From contig NZ_VIGH01000007.1 of NCBI RefSeq assembly GCF_006704125.1, positions 1 through 64,000 on the forward strand: DNA of 64,000 bases, given 5' to 3'. The notes below the pieces were generated by a model. It searched no databases and was not told where the DNA came from. It worked only from the letters and a program-made list of their open reading frames with translations. The stretch comes from Rhodococcus spelaei. GTDB taxonomy: Bacteria; Actinomycetota; Actinomycetes; Mycobacteriales; Mycobacteriaceae. Of this stretch, positions 8,570 to 18,271 are shown in pieces. Both the position numbers and the translations under genes were made by a program. Numbering within the stretch: the stretch's first letter is position 1; the number at the start of each line of letters is the position of its first letter.

Positions 8570-10224
8570 CGAGGACCTCCGGGGAACATGCCGTCCGGCC
8601 TGCCGTTGCCGTCCCAGTTGAGCAGGTTCACCCGGGACGGACTGCCCTCGCCCACGCCCATCGACTCACTCGTCTGACGCTGCCGTAGCGCGTGGAAGGT
8701 TTCCACGGCCACCGGAACCGGTCCCCCGCTCGCCTCGCCGAACGGTCCCGAGGCGTCGTCGTACATGCCCGGTCCACCGTCGAAGTCGAGCGCGCACTCG
8801 GTCGCGGTCTCCTCGAGCCGGTGCCCCTCCGCCGCATAAGCCGACGGAATCACATAGCGCTCCTCGTATTTCGCGAGGGCGAGCAGGCGGTACATCTCGT
8901 ACATCTGCTCCTCGGTCATCCCGACGGCGGCGGGAATGTGCTCCTGCGGCTCGCGCCCGAGGTTGATGTCGCGCATGTACGACCGCATCGCCGCGAGTCT
9001 GCGCAACACACCCGAGACCACCTCGGTGTCACCGGCAGTGAACAGCTCCGCGAGGTACTCGATCGGGATCCGCAGGGATTCCAGTGCACCGAACAGGTTT
9101 CCGAGCTCCTCGCCGTCGTGGCCGTCGCGACTGACCGCGTCCACCACCGGTGAGAGCGGCGGCACGTACCAGACCATCGGCATGGTGCGGAACTCCGGAT
9201 GCAGGGGCAGCGCGACGCGGAAGTCCTTGATCAGCGCGTGGATCGGCGAGCGCTGCGCGGCCTCGATCCAGCCGTCCGGGATGCCCTCCGCACGGGCGCC
9301 CGCGATCACCTCGGGGTCCTTCGGGTCGAGCAGCACGTCGAGTTGCGCCTCGTAGAGATCTTTGTCGTCCTCCACGGAAGCCGCCTCGAGGACCCGGTCC
9401 GCGTCGTAGAAGATCAGTCCGATGTAGCGCAACCGGCCCACGCACGTTTCCGCGCACACCGTCGGCAGCCCGACCTCCACGCGGGGGTAGCAGAACGTGC
9501 ACTTCTCGGCCTTGCCGGTCTTGTGGTTGAAATAGACCTTCTTGTAGGGACATCCGGACACGCACATCCGCCACCCTCGGCACTTGTCCTGGTCCACCAG
9601 GACGATGCCGTCCTCCTCACGTTTGTACATCGCACCCGACGGACAGGACGCCACGCACGCCGGGTTCAGGCAGTGTTCGCAGATCCGCGGCAGGTAGAAC
9701 ATGAACGTCTGCTCGAGCTCGAGCTTGACCTTGTCGCTGACCTTCTTCAGCACCGGATCGCCGGCGAGGATCTCCGGCGATCCACCGAGGTTGTCGTCCC
9801 AGTTCGCCGACCACTCCACCTTCATCCGCTTGCCGCTGATCAGGCTCCGCGGCGGGGCGACCGGAATGTGTTCGCCCAGAGGGGCGTTCGTCAGGTTCTC
9901 GTAGTCGTACGTCCAGGGCTCGTAGTAGTCGTTGATCGAGGGCATCTTCGGGTTCGAGAAGATGCGGGAGAGCTTCTTGAACCGTCCGCCGTCGCGCAGT
10001 CGCAGCCGCCCCCGACTGTCGCGCTCCCAGCCGCCCCTCCACCGCTCCTGGTCCTCGTAGGTTCGCGGGTAGCCCTGGCCCGGACGGGTTTCGACGTTGT
10101 TGAACCACACGTACTCGGTGCCGGACCGGTTGGTCCACGCCTGCTTGCAGGTCACCGAGCAAGTGTGACAGCCGATGCACTTGTCCAGGTTCATCACCAT
10201 CGCCAGCTGTGCCATGACCTTCAT
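8566..10224 (-). CDS. narH: Respiratory nitrate reductase beta subunit (Fe-S)
   Basis: A 552-residue electron-transfer subunit carrying four Fe-S clusters between NarI and NarG. Cysteine groups are CIGCHTCSVTC at 16-26, CEHCLNPACVASC, CRGWRMCVSGC (tryptophan replaces a cysteine, as in the [3Fe-4S] site of NarH) and CTFC with CAETC. The ATG at 10224 follows the narG stop after one base. The N-terminus MKVMAQLAMVMNLDKC is typical. The C-terminal 50 residues (EGSPSRVNLLNWDG) are a common actinobacterial extension. Confidence 0.97.
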   Translation of the reverse strand: MKVMAQLAMVMNLDKCIGCHTCSVTCKQAWTNRSGTEYVWFNNVETRPGQGYPRTYEDQERWRGGWERDSRGRLRLRDGGRFKKLSRIFSNPKMPSINDYYEPWTYDYENLTNAPLGEHIPVAPPRSLISGKRMKVEWSANWDDNLGGSPEILAGDPVLKKVSDKVKLELEQTFMFYLPRICEHCLNPACVASCPSGAMYKREEDGIVLVDQDKCRGWRMCVSGCPYKKVYFNHKTGKAEKCTFCYPRVEVGLPTVCAETCVGRLRYIGLIFYDADRVLEAASVEDDKDLYEAQLDVLLDPKDPEVIAGARAEGIPDGWIEAAQRSPIHALIKDFRVALPLHPEFRTMPMVWYVPPLSPVVDAVSRDGHDGEELGNLFGALESLRIPIEYLAELFTAGDTEVVSGVLRRLAAMRSYMRDINLGREPQEHIPAAVGMTEEQMYEMYRLLALAKYEERYVIPSAYAAEGHRLEETATECALDFDGGPGMYDDASGPFGEASGGPVPVAVETFHALRQRQTSESMGVGEGSPSRVNLLNWDGNGRPDGMFPGGPR

Positions 10225-10225
10225 G

Positions 10226-13200
10226 TCAGTACGTCACCTCCTGCGACCGGCGGCGAACCACGGTCACCTCGTCACGTTGGTTTCCGGTGGGGCCGAGATA
10301 GTTGAAGGCGTAGCTGTTCTGGGCGTAGCCACCCGCCAGGTGCGAGGGTTTGACCAGCACCCGGGTCAGTGAGTTGTGGATGCCGCCGCGGGTGCCGGTG
10401 GTCTCCGACAGCGGTACGTCGATGGTGCGTTCCTGCACGTGGTGGACGTAGACGACACCCTCGGGCATGCGGTGCGAGACGACCGCCCGACACACCAGCA
10501 CTCCGTTGCGGTTGACCGCCTCGATCCAGTCGTTGTCGGCGACCCCGATCTTCTGTGCGTCGATCGCCGACATCCACATCGTCGGCCCACCTCGCGAGAG
10601 CGAGAGCATCAGCAGGTTGTCCTGGTACTCGGAGTGGATGGACCACTTCGAGTGCGGTGTCAGGTACCGCACCGCCAGTCCGAGTTCGCCTTCGGCCCCG
10701 ATCTGGGGCTCGCCGAACAGCTTTGCCAGGTCGAGCGGTGGGCGGTACACCGGCAGCTGTTCGCCGATCTCCTCGAGCCAGTCGTGGTCGAGGAAGAAGT
10801 GCATCCGCCCGGTCACCGTGTGGAACGGCTTGAGGTGCTCGATGTTCTGGGTGAACGGAGCGTAGCGACGCCCACCCGACTCACTGCCCGACCACTCCGG
10901 ACTGGTGATCACCGGGACCGGCCGAGACTGCGTGTCGGCGTAGGTGATTCGCTTCTCCTCGTCGCCCTCGGCCAGGTGCGCGAGCGGGCGCCCAGTGCGC
11001 TTCTCGAGTTCCTTGAAACCCTCCACAGCCAGCCTGCCGTTGGTGGTGCCGGACAGCTTGAGGATCGCGTCGCACATCTTCACGTCGGTGTCGAGTGCGG
11101 GACGGCCCGCACCGACCCCGCTGCTCATGACGCCGTGCGCGGCCGCGAGCTCGCGTACCTCGCGGTCGGGACGGAAGGTGATCGCCTTGGTCGTCATCCC
11201 GAGTTTGTCCACCAACGGCCCCAGCGAGGACCACATCTCGACGAGCGCCGGGTAGTTGCGTTCGACCACGGCCACCGGGCCCATCGTCTTGCCCGGGACC
11301 GGCACCGCACCCGTTGCCAGCCAGTTGTTCTCGGTGCCGCCCGGATACGCGGTCTCCCCCGGGGTGTCGTGGGTGAGGGTGCCGAGCACGACGTCCCTGC
11401 GCACACCCAGGTGCGTCGCGGCGAGCCGGCTGAACACCGTCGCGATCGCCTGGAACGCCTCGAAGTCCGAGCGCGACTCCCACGGGTGGTCGATGGCCGG
11501 GGTGAACGCGTGCACGTAGGGGTGCATGTCGGTGCTCGACAGGTCCGCCTTCTCGTACCACGTCGCGGCCGGCAGCACCACGTCCGAGAGGAGGGTGGTC
11601 GACGTCATCCGGAAGTCGATCGACATCACCAGGTCGAGTTTGCCCTCGGGAACCTCGTCGCGGGTGGTGACGCTGACGGGGCGCAACGCTTCCGGGGTGC
11701 GCTCGGCACGCAGGTTCGACGTGGTGCCCAGCAGGTGTCTGAGGAAGTACTCGTTGCCCTTGCTCGACGAGCCGAGCAGGTTCGAACGCCACACGCTGAG
11801 CACCCGTGGCCAGTTGCGCGGGTTGTCCGGGTCGGTGACCGCGAGCTTCAGCGCTCCCGAGCCGAGCTGCTGCGCAACATAATTCGGCACGTCGACGCCG
11901 GCAGCCTCCGCCTCGTCCGCCACGTCGAGGCTGGACCGGTCGAACTGCGGGAAGAACGGCGACCAGCCCATCGCGGTGGAGGCCGCGAGCACGTCCATGG
12001 TGTGCTTGCCCTTGAACCGTCCGCGGCCGAGCGGGCTCGACAGCGCGTCCGCGCGGTAGCCGTCGTAGCTCCACTGGTTGGTGTGCGTGTACCAGTAGGA
12101 CGTGCCGGTCATCGTGCGCGGCGGCCTGTTCCAGTCCAGACCCATCGCGAGGGTGGTGTACCCGGTGATGGGGCGCACCTTCTCCTGCCCGACATAGTGC
12201 GCCCAGCCGCCGCCGTTGCGACCCATCGCGCCCGTCAGCAGCAACAGCGAGAGCACCGCCCGGTAGGTCGCGTCACCGTGGAACCACTGGCAGATGCCCG
12301 CGCCCATGATGATCATCGTGCGACCGCCCGACTCCTGCGAGTTACGCGCCATCTCGCGGGCGATCCGAACCACCTGCTCGGCACTGACGCCGGTGATCGC
12401 CTCCTGCCAGGCGGGCGTGTACGGCTCACTCGGGTCGTCGAAGCCTGTCGGCCAGACACCGGGCAGCCCCGGCCGGCTCACGCCGTACTGGGCGAGCATG
12501 AGGTCGTAGACGGTGCACACGAGGTGTCCGCCGACCCTGCGCACCGGCACGCCGCGACGGCGCACCTCGGCCGTGCCGTCGACGGTGTCGAAACCCGTCA
12601 TGAGCAGTTCCACCGACTCCGGATGCCCGGTCCCGTCGGCGACCGTCAGCTGTGGCGCGATGTCGCCGAGGTCGAGGTTCCACTTGCCCATACCGGACTC
12701 GGTGTAGCGAAAACCGAGTGAGCCGTGGGGAACTGCCGGTTCGCCGGTTCGGCCGTCGATCAGGGCGGGCTTGAGCGCCGCGCCCTCCGAGTCGTCGCCG
12801 AGGTCGGCGGCCATCAGGTGCTTGCCCGCGATGTACGCGCCGTCGCGTTCCTCGAGCTTGACCAGGAACGGCAGGTCGGTGAACTGCGCCACGAAGTCGA
12901 CGAAGAACGGCTCCCGACGGTCGACGAAGTGGTCCTTGAGGATCACGTGGCCCATTGCCATCGCCATAGCCCCGTCGGTGCCCGCCGCGCACGGCATCCA
13001 CTCGTCGGCGAACTTCGTGTTGTCGGCGTAGTCGGGGCTGACCGTGACCACCTTGGTGCCGCGGTAGCGGACCTCGGCCATCCAGTGCGCGTCCGGTGTC
13101 CGGGTCACCGGCACGTTCGAACCCCACATCAGCAGGTACGACGCGTCCCACCAGTCCCCCGACTCGGGCACGTCGGTCTGGTCGCCGAACACCTGCGGCG

Positions 13201-13912
13201 AGGCGACGGGCAGGTCGGCGTACCAGTCGTAGAACGACGTCATCACCCCCCCGAGCAACTCGACGAAGCGCGCCCCGACGGCATGCGAGACCATCGACAT
13301 CGCGGGAATCGGCGAGAACCCGGCCACCCGGTCCGGGCCGTAGGTCTTGATCGTGTGGACGTGCGCGGCGGCCACCATCTCGGTGGCCTCGTCCCAGGTG
13401 ATCCGCACCAGTCCACCCTTGCCGCGCGCCTGCTGGTACCGGCGGCGGCGCTCCGGGTCGGCCTGGATGTCCGCCCAGGCCTCGACCGGGTCGCCGAGAC
13501 GCGCCTTGGCCTCGCGGTACATCTCGACGAGTACCCCGCGGCCGTACGGATACCGCACGCGGGTGGGCGAATACGTGTACCAGGAGAACGCCGCGCCACG
13601 CGGGCACCCTCGCGGCTCGTACTCGGGCCGGTCCGGGCCGACCGAAGGGTAGTCGGTCTCCTGGGTCTCCCAGGTGATGATCCCGTCCTTGACGTAGATC
13701 TTCCACGAGCAGGACCCGGTGCAGTTGACGCCGTGCGTCGACCGCACCACCTTGTCGTGACTCCACCTGTCCCGGTAGAAGACATCGCCCTCGCGGCCGC
13801 CTTCGCGGGTCACCGTGCGCAGGTCCGGGGAGAACTGGCCGGGAGCGAAGAACCGCCCGCTCCGCAGCAGCAGGTCCTCCGCCGAACCTCCGGTACCGGT
13901 GCTGGCTACCAC
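10226..13912 (-). CDS. narG: Respiratory nitrate reductase alpha subunit (molybdopterin)
   Basis: The 1228-residue catalytic subunit that reduces nitrate to nitrite at bis-MGD molybdenum on the cytoplasmic face. The N-terminal FS0 cluster ligands H60, C64, C68 and C103 (HGVNCTGSCSW ... RGCPRG) identify a membrane-bound Nar enzyme, not a periplasmic Nap. Downstream are the molybdopterin-fold blocks (GAGICQWFHGD, LRAERTPEALRP, LTPHSKWSIHSEY). The GTG start at 13912 has a strong AAGGAG six bases upstream. It lies 24 bp after narK, so the promoter is expected upstream of narK. Confidence 0.97.
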   Translation of the reverse strand: MVASTGTGGSAEDLLLRSGRFFAPGQFSPDLRTVTREGGREGDVFYRDRWSHDKVVRSTHGVNCTGSCSWKIYVKDGIITWETQETDYPSVGPDRPEYEPRGCPRGAAFSWYTYSPTRVRYPYGRGVLVEMYREAKARLGDPVEAWADIQADPERRRRYQQARGKGGLVRITWDEATEMVAAAHVHTIKTYGPDRVAGFSPIPAMSMVSHAVGARFVELLGGVMTSFYDWYADLPVASPQVFGDQTDVPESGDWWDASYLLMWGSNVPVTRTPDAHWMAEVRYRGTKVVTVSPDYADNTKFADEWMPCAAGTDGAMAMAMGHVILKDHFVDRREPFFVDFVAQFTDLPFLVKLEERDGAYIAGKHLMAADLGDDSEGAALKPALIDGRTGEPAVPHGSLGFRYTESGMGKWNLDLGDIAPQLTVADGTGHPESVELLMTGFDTVDGTAEVRRRGVPVRRVGGHLVCTVYDLMLAQYGVSRPGLPGVWPTGFDDPSEPYTPAWQEAITGVSAEQVVRIAREMARNSQESGGRTMIIMGAGICQWFHGDATYRAVLSLLLLTGAMGRNGGGWAHYVGQEKVRPITGYTTLAMGLDWNRPPRTMTGTSYWYTHTNQWSYDGYRADALSSPLGRGRFKGKHTMDVLAASTAMGWSPFFPQFDRSSLDVADEAEAAGVDVPNYVAQQLGSGALKLAVTDPDNPRNWPRVLSVWRSNLLGSSSKGNEYFLRHLLGTTSNLRAERTPEALRPVSVTTRDEVPEGKLDLVMSIDFRMTSTTLLSDVVLPAATWYEKADLSSTDMHPYVHAFTPAIDHPWESRSDFEAFQAIATVFSRLAATHLGVRRDVVLGTLTHDTPGETAYPGGTENNWLATGAVPVPGKTMGPVAVVERNYPALVEMWSSLGPLVDKLGMTTKAITFRPDREVRELAAAHGVMSSGVGAGRPALDTDVKMCDAILKLSGTTNGRLAVEGFKELEKRTGRPLAHLAEGDEEKRITYADTQSRPVPVITSPEWSGSESGGRRYAPFTQNIEHLKPFHTVTGRMHFFLDHDWLEEIGEQLPVYRPPLDLAKLFGEPQIGAEGELGLAVRYLTPHSKWSIHSEYQDNLLMLSLSRGGPTMWMSAIDAQKIGVADNDWIEAVNRNGVLVCRAVVSHRMPEGVVYVHHVQERTIDVPLSETTGTRGGIHNSLTRVLVKPSHLAGGYAQNSYAFNYLGPTGNQRDEVTVVRRRSQEVTY

Positions 13913-13936
13913 GTGATCTCCTTCGCGTCGGATCGG

Positions 13937-15163
13937 TCAGGACTTCTGCTGCGCCGTCACGGCCTCGGGTTCGTGGCTGGAGAGTTTGAACGCGGTGTAC
14001 GCCAGCGCGGCAGCGGCGGTCAGCGCCAGCAGCAGCAGGCCGACCGTGTAGTTGTTGTCGGCTTCGTCGTAGGTCGCACCCATGATGAGCGGCGGGAAGT
14101 AGCCACCGAGACCGCCTGCGGCCGCGACGATTCCGGTCACGCTGCCGACGCTCTTGGCGGGCGAGCGCCGCGCCACCCAGGCGAAGACGCCGCCGGTGCC
14201 GATGCCGAGGAAGATCGCGAGCGCGATGAACGTGACGGCCGACCAGAAGTCCGGCGGCGGCTGGAAGGCCGCCACCACCGCGAGGACCCCGGTACCGGCC
14301 AGCGAGGCCAGCACGACCCATTTCGGGGGGATGCGGTCCGAGAGCGATCCGCCGATCGGCCGGGCGATCACCGCGGCCAGCGCGAACGCGGCAGTGCGGG
14401 TGCCCGCGTCGACCGCCGAGAAGTCGTAGATCGTCTTGATGTAGGTAGGCAGGTAGTTGCTGAACGCCACGAACCCGCCGAACACGATGGCGTACAGGAA
14501 CGACATCTCCCATGTCACACCGAGCTTCGCGGCCGCGACGAGTTTCGGCACCACCGGTTCGGAGTTCGCGGTGAACTCCGGCGAGTCCTTCATCAGGACC
14601 ACGCACAGGCCCGCGGTGACCGCCAGCGCGACGGCGATGATCACGTGGGTCGGGACCAACCCGAACCAGCGGACGAAGCGTGGGGTGAAGAACGCCGACA
14701 GCGCGGTGCCGACCATGCCGGCACCGAACACGCCGGTCGCGAAACCGTGCCGGCTCGACTCGTACCAGGATTTCGCAAACGGGATGCCGATGGCGAACAC
14801 CGTGCCCGCGACGCCGAGCACGAAACCGGAAACGAGCAGCATCACATACGAATCGGCCTCGGCGGAGAACCCGACGGCGAGCACGGGGATTATCGATGCG
14901 AGTGCGACGAAGATGAACAGCACGCGGCCGCCGTACCGGTCCGTGAGCGGGCCGGTCACGATCCGACCGAGCGATCCGACCAGGATGGGCGTCGCCACCA
15001 GCATCGACGCCTGCGAACTGCTCAGATCAAGCCGGTCGGCGTAGGTGGTGGACATCGGCCCGATCATGTTCCAGGCCCAGAAGCAGATGGTCGACGTCCA
15101 GGTCGCCAGAACCAAGTTCCGAACCTGGGCCGATTTGTCGAATACAGGTGTCCCTGAGTTCAC
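13937..15163 (-). CDS. narK: Nitrate/nitrite transporter, MFS NarK family
   Basis: A 12-helix major-facilitator protein that imports nitrate or exports nitrite. Nitrate-porter signatures are visible: the arginine in VGSLGRIVTGPLTDRYGG and the glycine-rich SVTGIVAAAGGLGGYFPP. I chose GTG 15163 (408 residues). An in-frame ATG at 15235 would lie only 12 bp past the pnp terminator, leaving no room for a promoter, and would add residues absent from the family. It heads narKGHJI; the promoter should lie between 15164 and 15247. No dedicated two-component regulator is nearby. Confidence 0.92.
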   Translation of the reverse strand: MNSGTPVFDKSAQVRNLVLATWTSTICFWAWNMIGPMSTTYADRLDLSSSQASMLVATPILVGSLGRIVTGPLTDRYGGRVLFIFVALASIIPVLAVGFSAEADSYVMLLVSGFVLGVAGTVFAIGIPFAKSWYESSRHGFATGVFGAGMVGTALSAFFTPRFVRWFGLVPTHVIIAVALAVTAGLCVVLMKDSPEFTANSEPVVPKLVAAAKLGVTWEMSFLYAIVFGGFVAFSNYLPTYIKTIYDFSAVDAGTRTAAFALAAVIARPIGGSLSDRIPPKWVVLASLAGTGVLAVVAAFQPPPDFWSAVTFIALAIFLGIGTGGVFAWVARRSPAKSVGSVTGIVAAAGGLGGYFPPLIMGATYDEADNNYTVGLLLLALTAAAALAYTAFKLSSHEPEAVTAQQKS

Positions 15164-15247
15164 GGGTCCAGCAAAGCACTCGGAACCGGACCTCGCAGCG
15201 CGAAACTCGCATTCGAGGCGCAACTTTCCGGTCACGGCGGCGAAACG

Positions 15248-15285
15248 CGAGGTGCCCCCGACCTGTAGCGGTCGGGGGCACCTCG
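15248..15285 (-). terminator. Intrinsic-type terminator after pnp
   Basis: A perfect 16-bp stem (15248-15263 with 15270-15285) closes a 6-base loop TGTAGC, 16 bp after the pnp stop. Only a short TTT follows on the minus strand, as is common in high-GC actinobacteria. It separates pnp from narK. Confidence 0.8.
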
Positions 15286-15301
15286 TGTCGAACTCGACGA
15301 A

Positions 15302-17563
15302 CTAGGCGTCGGCGTCCTTCTCGGCCGGGGCCTCGGCGGCCTCGTCCTCGACGGGAACGAGCGAGATCTTGCCGCGGTTGTCGATGTCGGCGATCTCGAC
15401 GCGGAGCTTGGAGCCCACGTTGACCACGTCCTCGACCTTGTTGATCCGCTTGCCGTTACCCAGCTTGCTGATGTGCACCAGTCCGTCGCGGCCCGGGAGC
15501 AGCGAGACGAACGCCCCGAAGGCGGTGGTCTTGACGACCGTGCCGAGGAATCGCTCGCCCACCTTGGGCAGCTGCGGGTTGGCGATGGCGTTGATCATGT
15601 CGATCGCGGCCTGCGCAGACGGACCATCGGTGGCACCGACGAACACGGTGCCGTCGTCCTCGATGGAGATGTTCGCACCGGTCTGCTCGGTGATGGAGTT
15701 GATCATCTTGCCCTTGGGGCCGATGACCTCACCGATCTTGTCGACGGGCACCTTGATGGCCGTGACGCGCGGGGCGTACGGGCTCATCTCGTCCGGGGTG
15801 TCGATGGCCTCGGCCATGACCTCGAGGATCGTGGTGCGGGCGTCGTGCGCCTGCGACAGCGCGCCGGCGAGGACCTGGGACGGAATGCCGTCGAGCTTCG
15901 TGTCCAGCTGCAGCGCCGTGACGAAGTCCTTGGTGCCCGCGACCTTGAAGTCCATGTCGCCGAAGGCATCCTCGGCGCCGAGGATGTCGGTCAGCGCCAC
16001 GTAGCGGGTCTCGCCGTCGACCTCGTCGGAGACCAGGCCCATCGCGATGCCTGCGACGGGGGCCTTCAGCGGCACACCGGCGTTGAGCAGCGACAGGGTC
16101 GAGGCACAGACCGAGCCCATCGAGGTGGAACCGTTGGAGCTGAGCGCCTCCGACACCTGACGGATCGCGTACGGGAACTCGTCCTGGCTCGGCAGCACCG
16201 GCATCAGGGCGCGCTCCGCGAGGGCGCCGTGGCCGATCTCGCGACGCTTCGGCGAACCGACGCGACCGGTCTCACCGGTGGAGTACGGCGGGAAGTTGTA
16301 GTGGTGCATGTACCGCTTGCTGGTCTCGGGGCCCAGCGAGTCGATCTGCTGCGCCATCTTGACCATGTCGAGGGTGGTGACGCCCATGATCTGGGTCTCG
16401 CCACGCTCGAACAGCGCGGAGCCGTGCGCCCGCGGGATCACGGCGACCTCGGCCGAGAGCGACCGGATGTCGGTGATGCCGCGACCGTCGATGCGGAAGT
16501 GGTCCTTGAGGATCCGCTGACGGACCAGCTTCTTGGTCAGCGAGCGGAACGCCGCGCCGATCTCCTTCTCGCGCCCCTCGAAGCTCGGGGCGACCTGCTC
16601 GAGCACCTCGACCTTGACCTCGTCGGTCTTGTCGTCGCGTTCCTGCTTGCCCGCGATGGTCAGTGCGGCACTGAGCTTCTCGGCGGCAGCCTTCTCCACG
16701 GCGGCGAAGACGTCGTCCTGGTAGGCCGGGAACACCGGGTAGTCGCCGGTGGGCTTCGCGGCCTTGGCGGCGAGCGCCTGCTGCGCCTCGCACAGACGCG
16801 CGATGAACGGCTTGGCGGCCTCGAGGCCCTGCGCGACGATCGCCTCGGTCGGGGCCTGCGCGCCGTCCGCGATCTTCTCGATGACGTTGTCGGTGGCCTC
16901 GGCCTCGACCATCATGATCGCGACGTCGGCGTCGTCACCGGAGCCGGAGACGATACGACCGGCGACGACCATGTCGAAGACGGCGTTCTCGAGCTGCTCG
17001 ACGGTCGGGAACGCGACCCACTGGCCGGCCTTGTTGTCGTCCGAGACGATCAGCGCGACGCGGACGCCACCGACGGGACCGGAGAACGGCAGGCCTGCGA
17101 TCTGGGTGGACGCGGAGGCCGCGTTGATCGCGACGACGTCGTAGAGGTCCTTCGGGTCCAGGCTCAGGATCGTCACGACGACCTGGATCTCGTTGCGCAG
17201 ACCGTCGACGAAGGACGGGCGCAGCGGCCGGTCGATCAGGCGGCAGGTCAGGATCGCGTCGGTGGACGGACGTCCCTCGCGACGGAAGAACGAGCCGGGA
17301 ATGCGGCCCGCGGCGTACATACGCTCCTCGACGTCCACCGTGAGGGGGAAGAAGTCGAAGTGCTCCTTGGGATGCTTGCTGGCCGTCGTGGCCGACAGCA
17401 TCATGGTCTCGTCGTCCAGGTACGCGACGACGGCGCCGGCGGCCTGCTGCGCGAGGCGGCCGGTCTCGAAACGGATGGTGCGGGTGCCGTAGCTCCCGTT
17501 GTCGATCGTGGCGGTGGATTCGAACACGCCTTCGTCGACCTCTACTGCGGAATTGACTGTCAT
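15302..17563 (-). CDS. pnp: Polyribonucleotide nucleotidyltransferase (PNPase / GpsI)
   Basis: A 753-residue 3'-5' phosphorolytic exoribonuclease and polymerase: two RNase PH-like domains (second with [23 protein letters not shown]), a KH domain ([22 protein letters not shown]) and an S1 domain ([28 protein letters not shown]), ending in an acidic tail. The ATG at 17563 follows a purine run GAAGAGAAGAG. In mycobacteria the gene is called gpsI and follows rpsO, as here. A long leader rich in inverted repeats precedes it. PNPase genes are often autoregulated through 5' structure. Confidence 0.98.
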   Translation of the reverse strand: MTVNSAVEVDEGVFESTATIDNGSYGTRTIRFETGRLAQQAAGAVVAYLDDETMMLSATTASKHPKEHFDFFPLTVDVEERMYAAGRIPGSFFRREGRPSTDAILTCRLIDRPLRPSFVDGLRNEIQVVVTILSLDPKDLYDVVAINAASASTQIAGLPFSGPVGGVRVALIVSDDNKAGQWVAFPTVEQLENAVFDMVVAGRIVSGSGDDADVAIMMVEAEATDNVIEKIADGAQAPTEAIVAQGLEAAKPFIARLCEAQQALAAKAAKPTGDYPVFPAYQDDVFAAVEKAAAEKLSAALTIAGKQERDDKTDEVKVEVLEQVAPSFEGREKEIGAAFRSLTKKLVRQRILKDHFRIDGRGITDIRSLSAEVAVIPRAHGSALFERGETQIMGVTTLDMVKMAQQIDSLGPETSKRYMHHYNFPPYSTGETGRVGSPKRREIGHGALAERALMPVLPSQDEFPYAIRQVSEALSSNGSTSMGSVCASTLSLLNAGVPLKAPVAGIAMGLVSDEVDGETRYVALTDILGAEDAFGDMDFKVAGTKDFVTALQLDTKLDGIPSQVLAGALSQAHDARTTILEVMAEAIDTPDEMSPYAPRVTAIKVPVDKIGEVIGPKGKMINSITEQTGANISIEDDGTVFVGATDGPSAQAAIDMINAIANPQLPKVGERFLGTVVKTTAFGAFVSLLPGRDGLVHISKLGNGKRINKVEDVVNVGSKLRVEIADIDNRGKISLVPVEDEAAEAPAEKDADA

Positions 17564-17800
17564 CTCTTCTCTTCTCTTCCCTCTCGTCTTCGCCGTATCC
17601 GCGTGGCCGTCGCATCCCTCCTGGACGCGGCGGCGTACCTCTGCCCGGAGGCGGCCATCGATCGAAGCCCTCCGGCGGTCGTGACGTCACGACCCGGCCG
17701 AGTGGCCACTACCGAAGACCGACGCCGCGGCGGCAGGTACGTACGGCTGGATCTCGTAGATCCGGGTACTGCTGGTACTGCACTAGCTGGTCACACAAAA
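17564..17800 (-). promoter_or_regulatory. Structured leader / promoter region of pnp
   Basis: About 240 bases without a gene. It holds several inverted repeats: a perfect 18-bp palindrome GGTCGTGACGTCACGACC at 17677-17694, a perfect 10-bp palindrome AGTGGCCACT at 17701-17710, a hairpin GGATCT-CGT-AGATCC at 17749-17763, and CCGGAGG/CCTCCGG arms at about 17645 and 17670. On the minus strand these would form consecutive stem-loops ahead of pnp. No clear -35/-10 pair was found. Confidence 0.45.
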
Positions 17801-17818
17801 ATCATGGTCGTACAAACA

Positions 17819-17867
17819 CCGGTAGCCAACGAGGCTCAGTCTATGCATTCGCCTCGCTGGCTACCGG
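17819..17867 (-). terminator. rpsO terminator
   Basis: A 17-bp stem with one mismatch (17819-17835 pairs with 17851-17867) and a 15-base loop, 25 bp after the rpsO stop. A minus-strand TTTTT run lies at 17796-17800, a little further downstream. It probably ends rpsO transcription and partly separates it from pnp. Confidence 0.75.
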
Positions 17868-17892
17868 GATGTTCATGGTGCGCGTCGAGTGG

Positions 17893-18162
17893 TTATCGAC
17901 GCAGACCCAGACGCTCGATCAGCGAGCGGTACCGCGCGATGTCAACCTTCTGGACGTACTTCAGCAGACGACGACGGCGTCCGACCAGCAGCAGCAGGCC
18001 GCGGCGGGAGTGGTGATCGTGCTTGTGCGTCTTCAGGTGCTCGGTGAGGTCGACGATGCGCTTGGTGAGCATGGCCACCTGCGCCTCCGGCGAACCGGTG
18101 TCGGTCTCGTGCAAGCCGTACTCCGAGAGGACGGCCTTCTTCTCTTCGGTGGTCAACGCCAC
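17893..18162 (-). CDS. rpsO: 30S ribosomal protein S15
   Basis: An 89-residue primary 16S rRNA-binding protein. It matches S15 throughout: [27 protein letters not shown] as N-terminal part, then helices with [19 protein letters not shown] and [24 protein letters not shown]. The GTG at 18162 gives the standard length; the frame extends further upstream without similarity. It stands alone between its own candidate promoter and a strong terminator, upstream of pnp as in most bacteria. Confidence 0.98.
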   Translation of the reverse strand: MALTTEEKKAVLSEYGLHETDTGSPEAQVAMLTKRIVDLTEHLKTHKHDHHSRRGLLLLVGRRRRLLKYVQKVDIARYRSLIERLGLRR

Positions 18163-18244
18163 TGTGAATCTCCTGATCACTGACGTCCGCGCACTGTGAC
18201 TAGCCGGTGTGGCCACCGCGGACCGCAGCACACACCGAGAAGCC

Positions 18245-18271
18245 ATCCTACCAGGACGAACCGGGCGTCAA
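18245..18271 (-). promoter_or_regulatory. Candidate rpsO promoter
   Basis: On the minus strand, TTGACG (18271-18266) and TAGGAT (18250-18245) form a sigma-A-like pair with a 15-bp spacer, slightly short. The -35 overlaps the ribF stop codon. It would give a leader of about 75 bases before rpsO, room for S15 autoregulation. Confidence 0.5.

Noticed and set aside
12725-15157. An 810-codon plus-strand open frame opposite narG and narK
   Set aside because: Antisense shadow caused by high GC; the composition is Arg/Gly/His-rich noise.
15164-15235. Upstream ATG start for NarK at 15235
   Set aside because: It would lie 12 bp past the pnp terminator stem with no space for a promoter, and the extra residues do not look like NarK.
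15473-18016. An 847-codon plus-strand open frame opposite pnp
   Set aside because: Antisense shadow of pnp; no domain.
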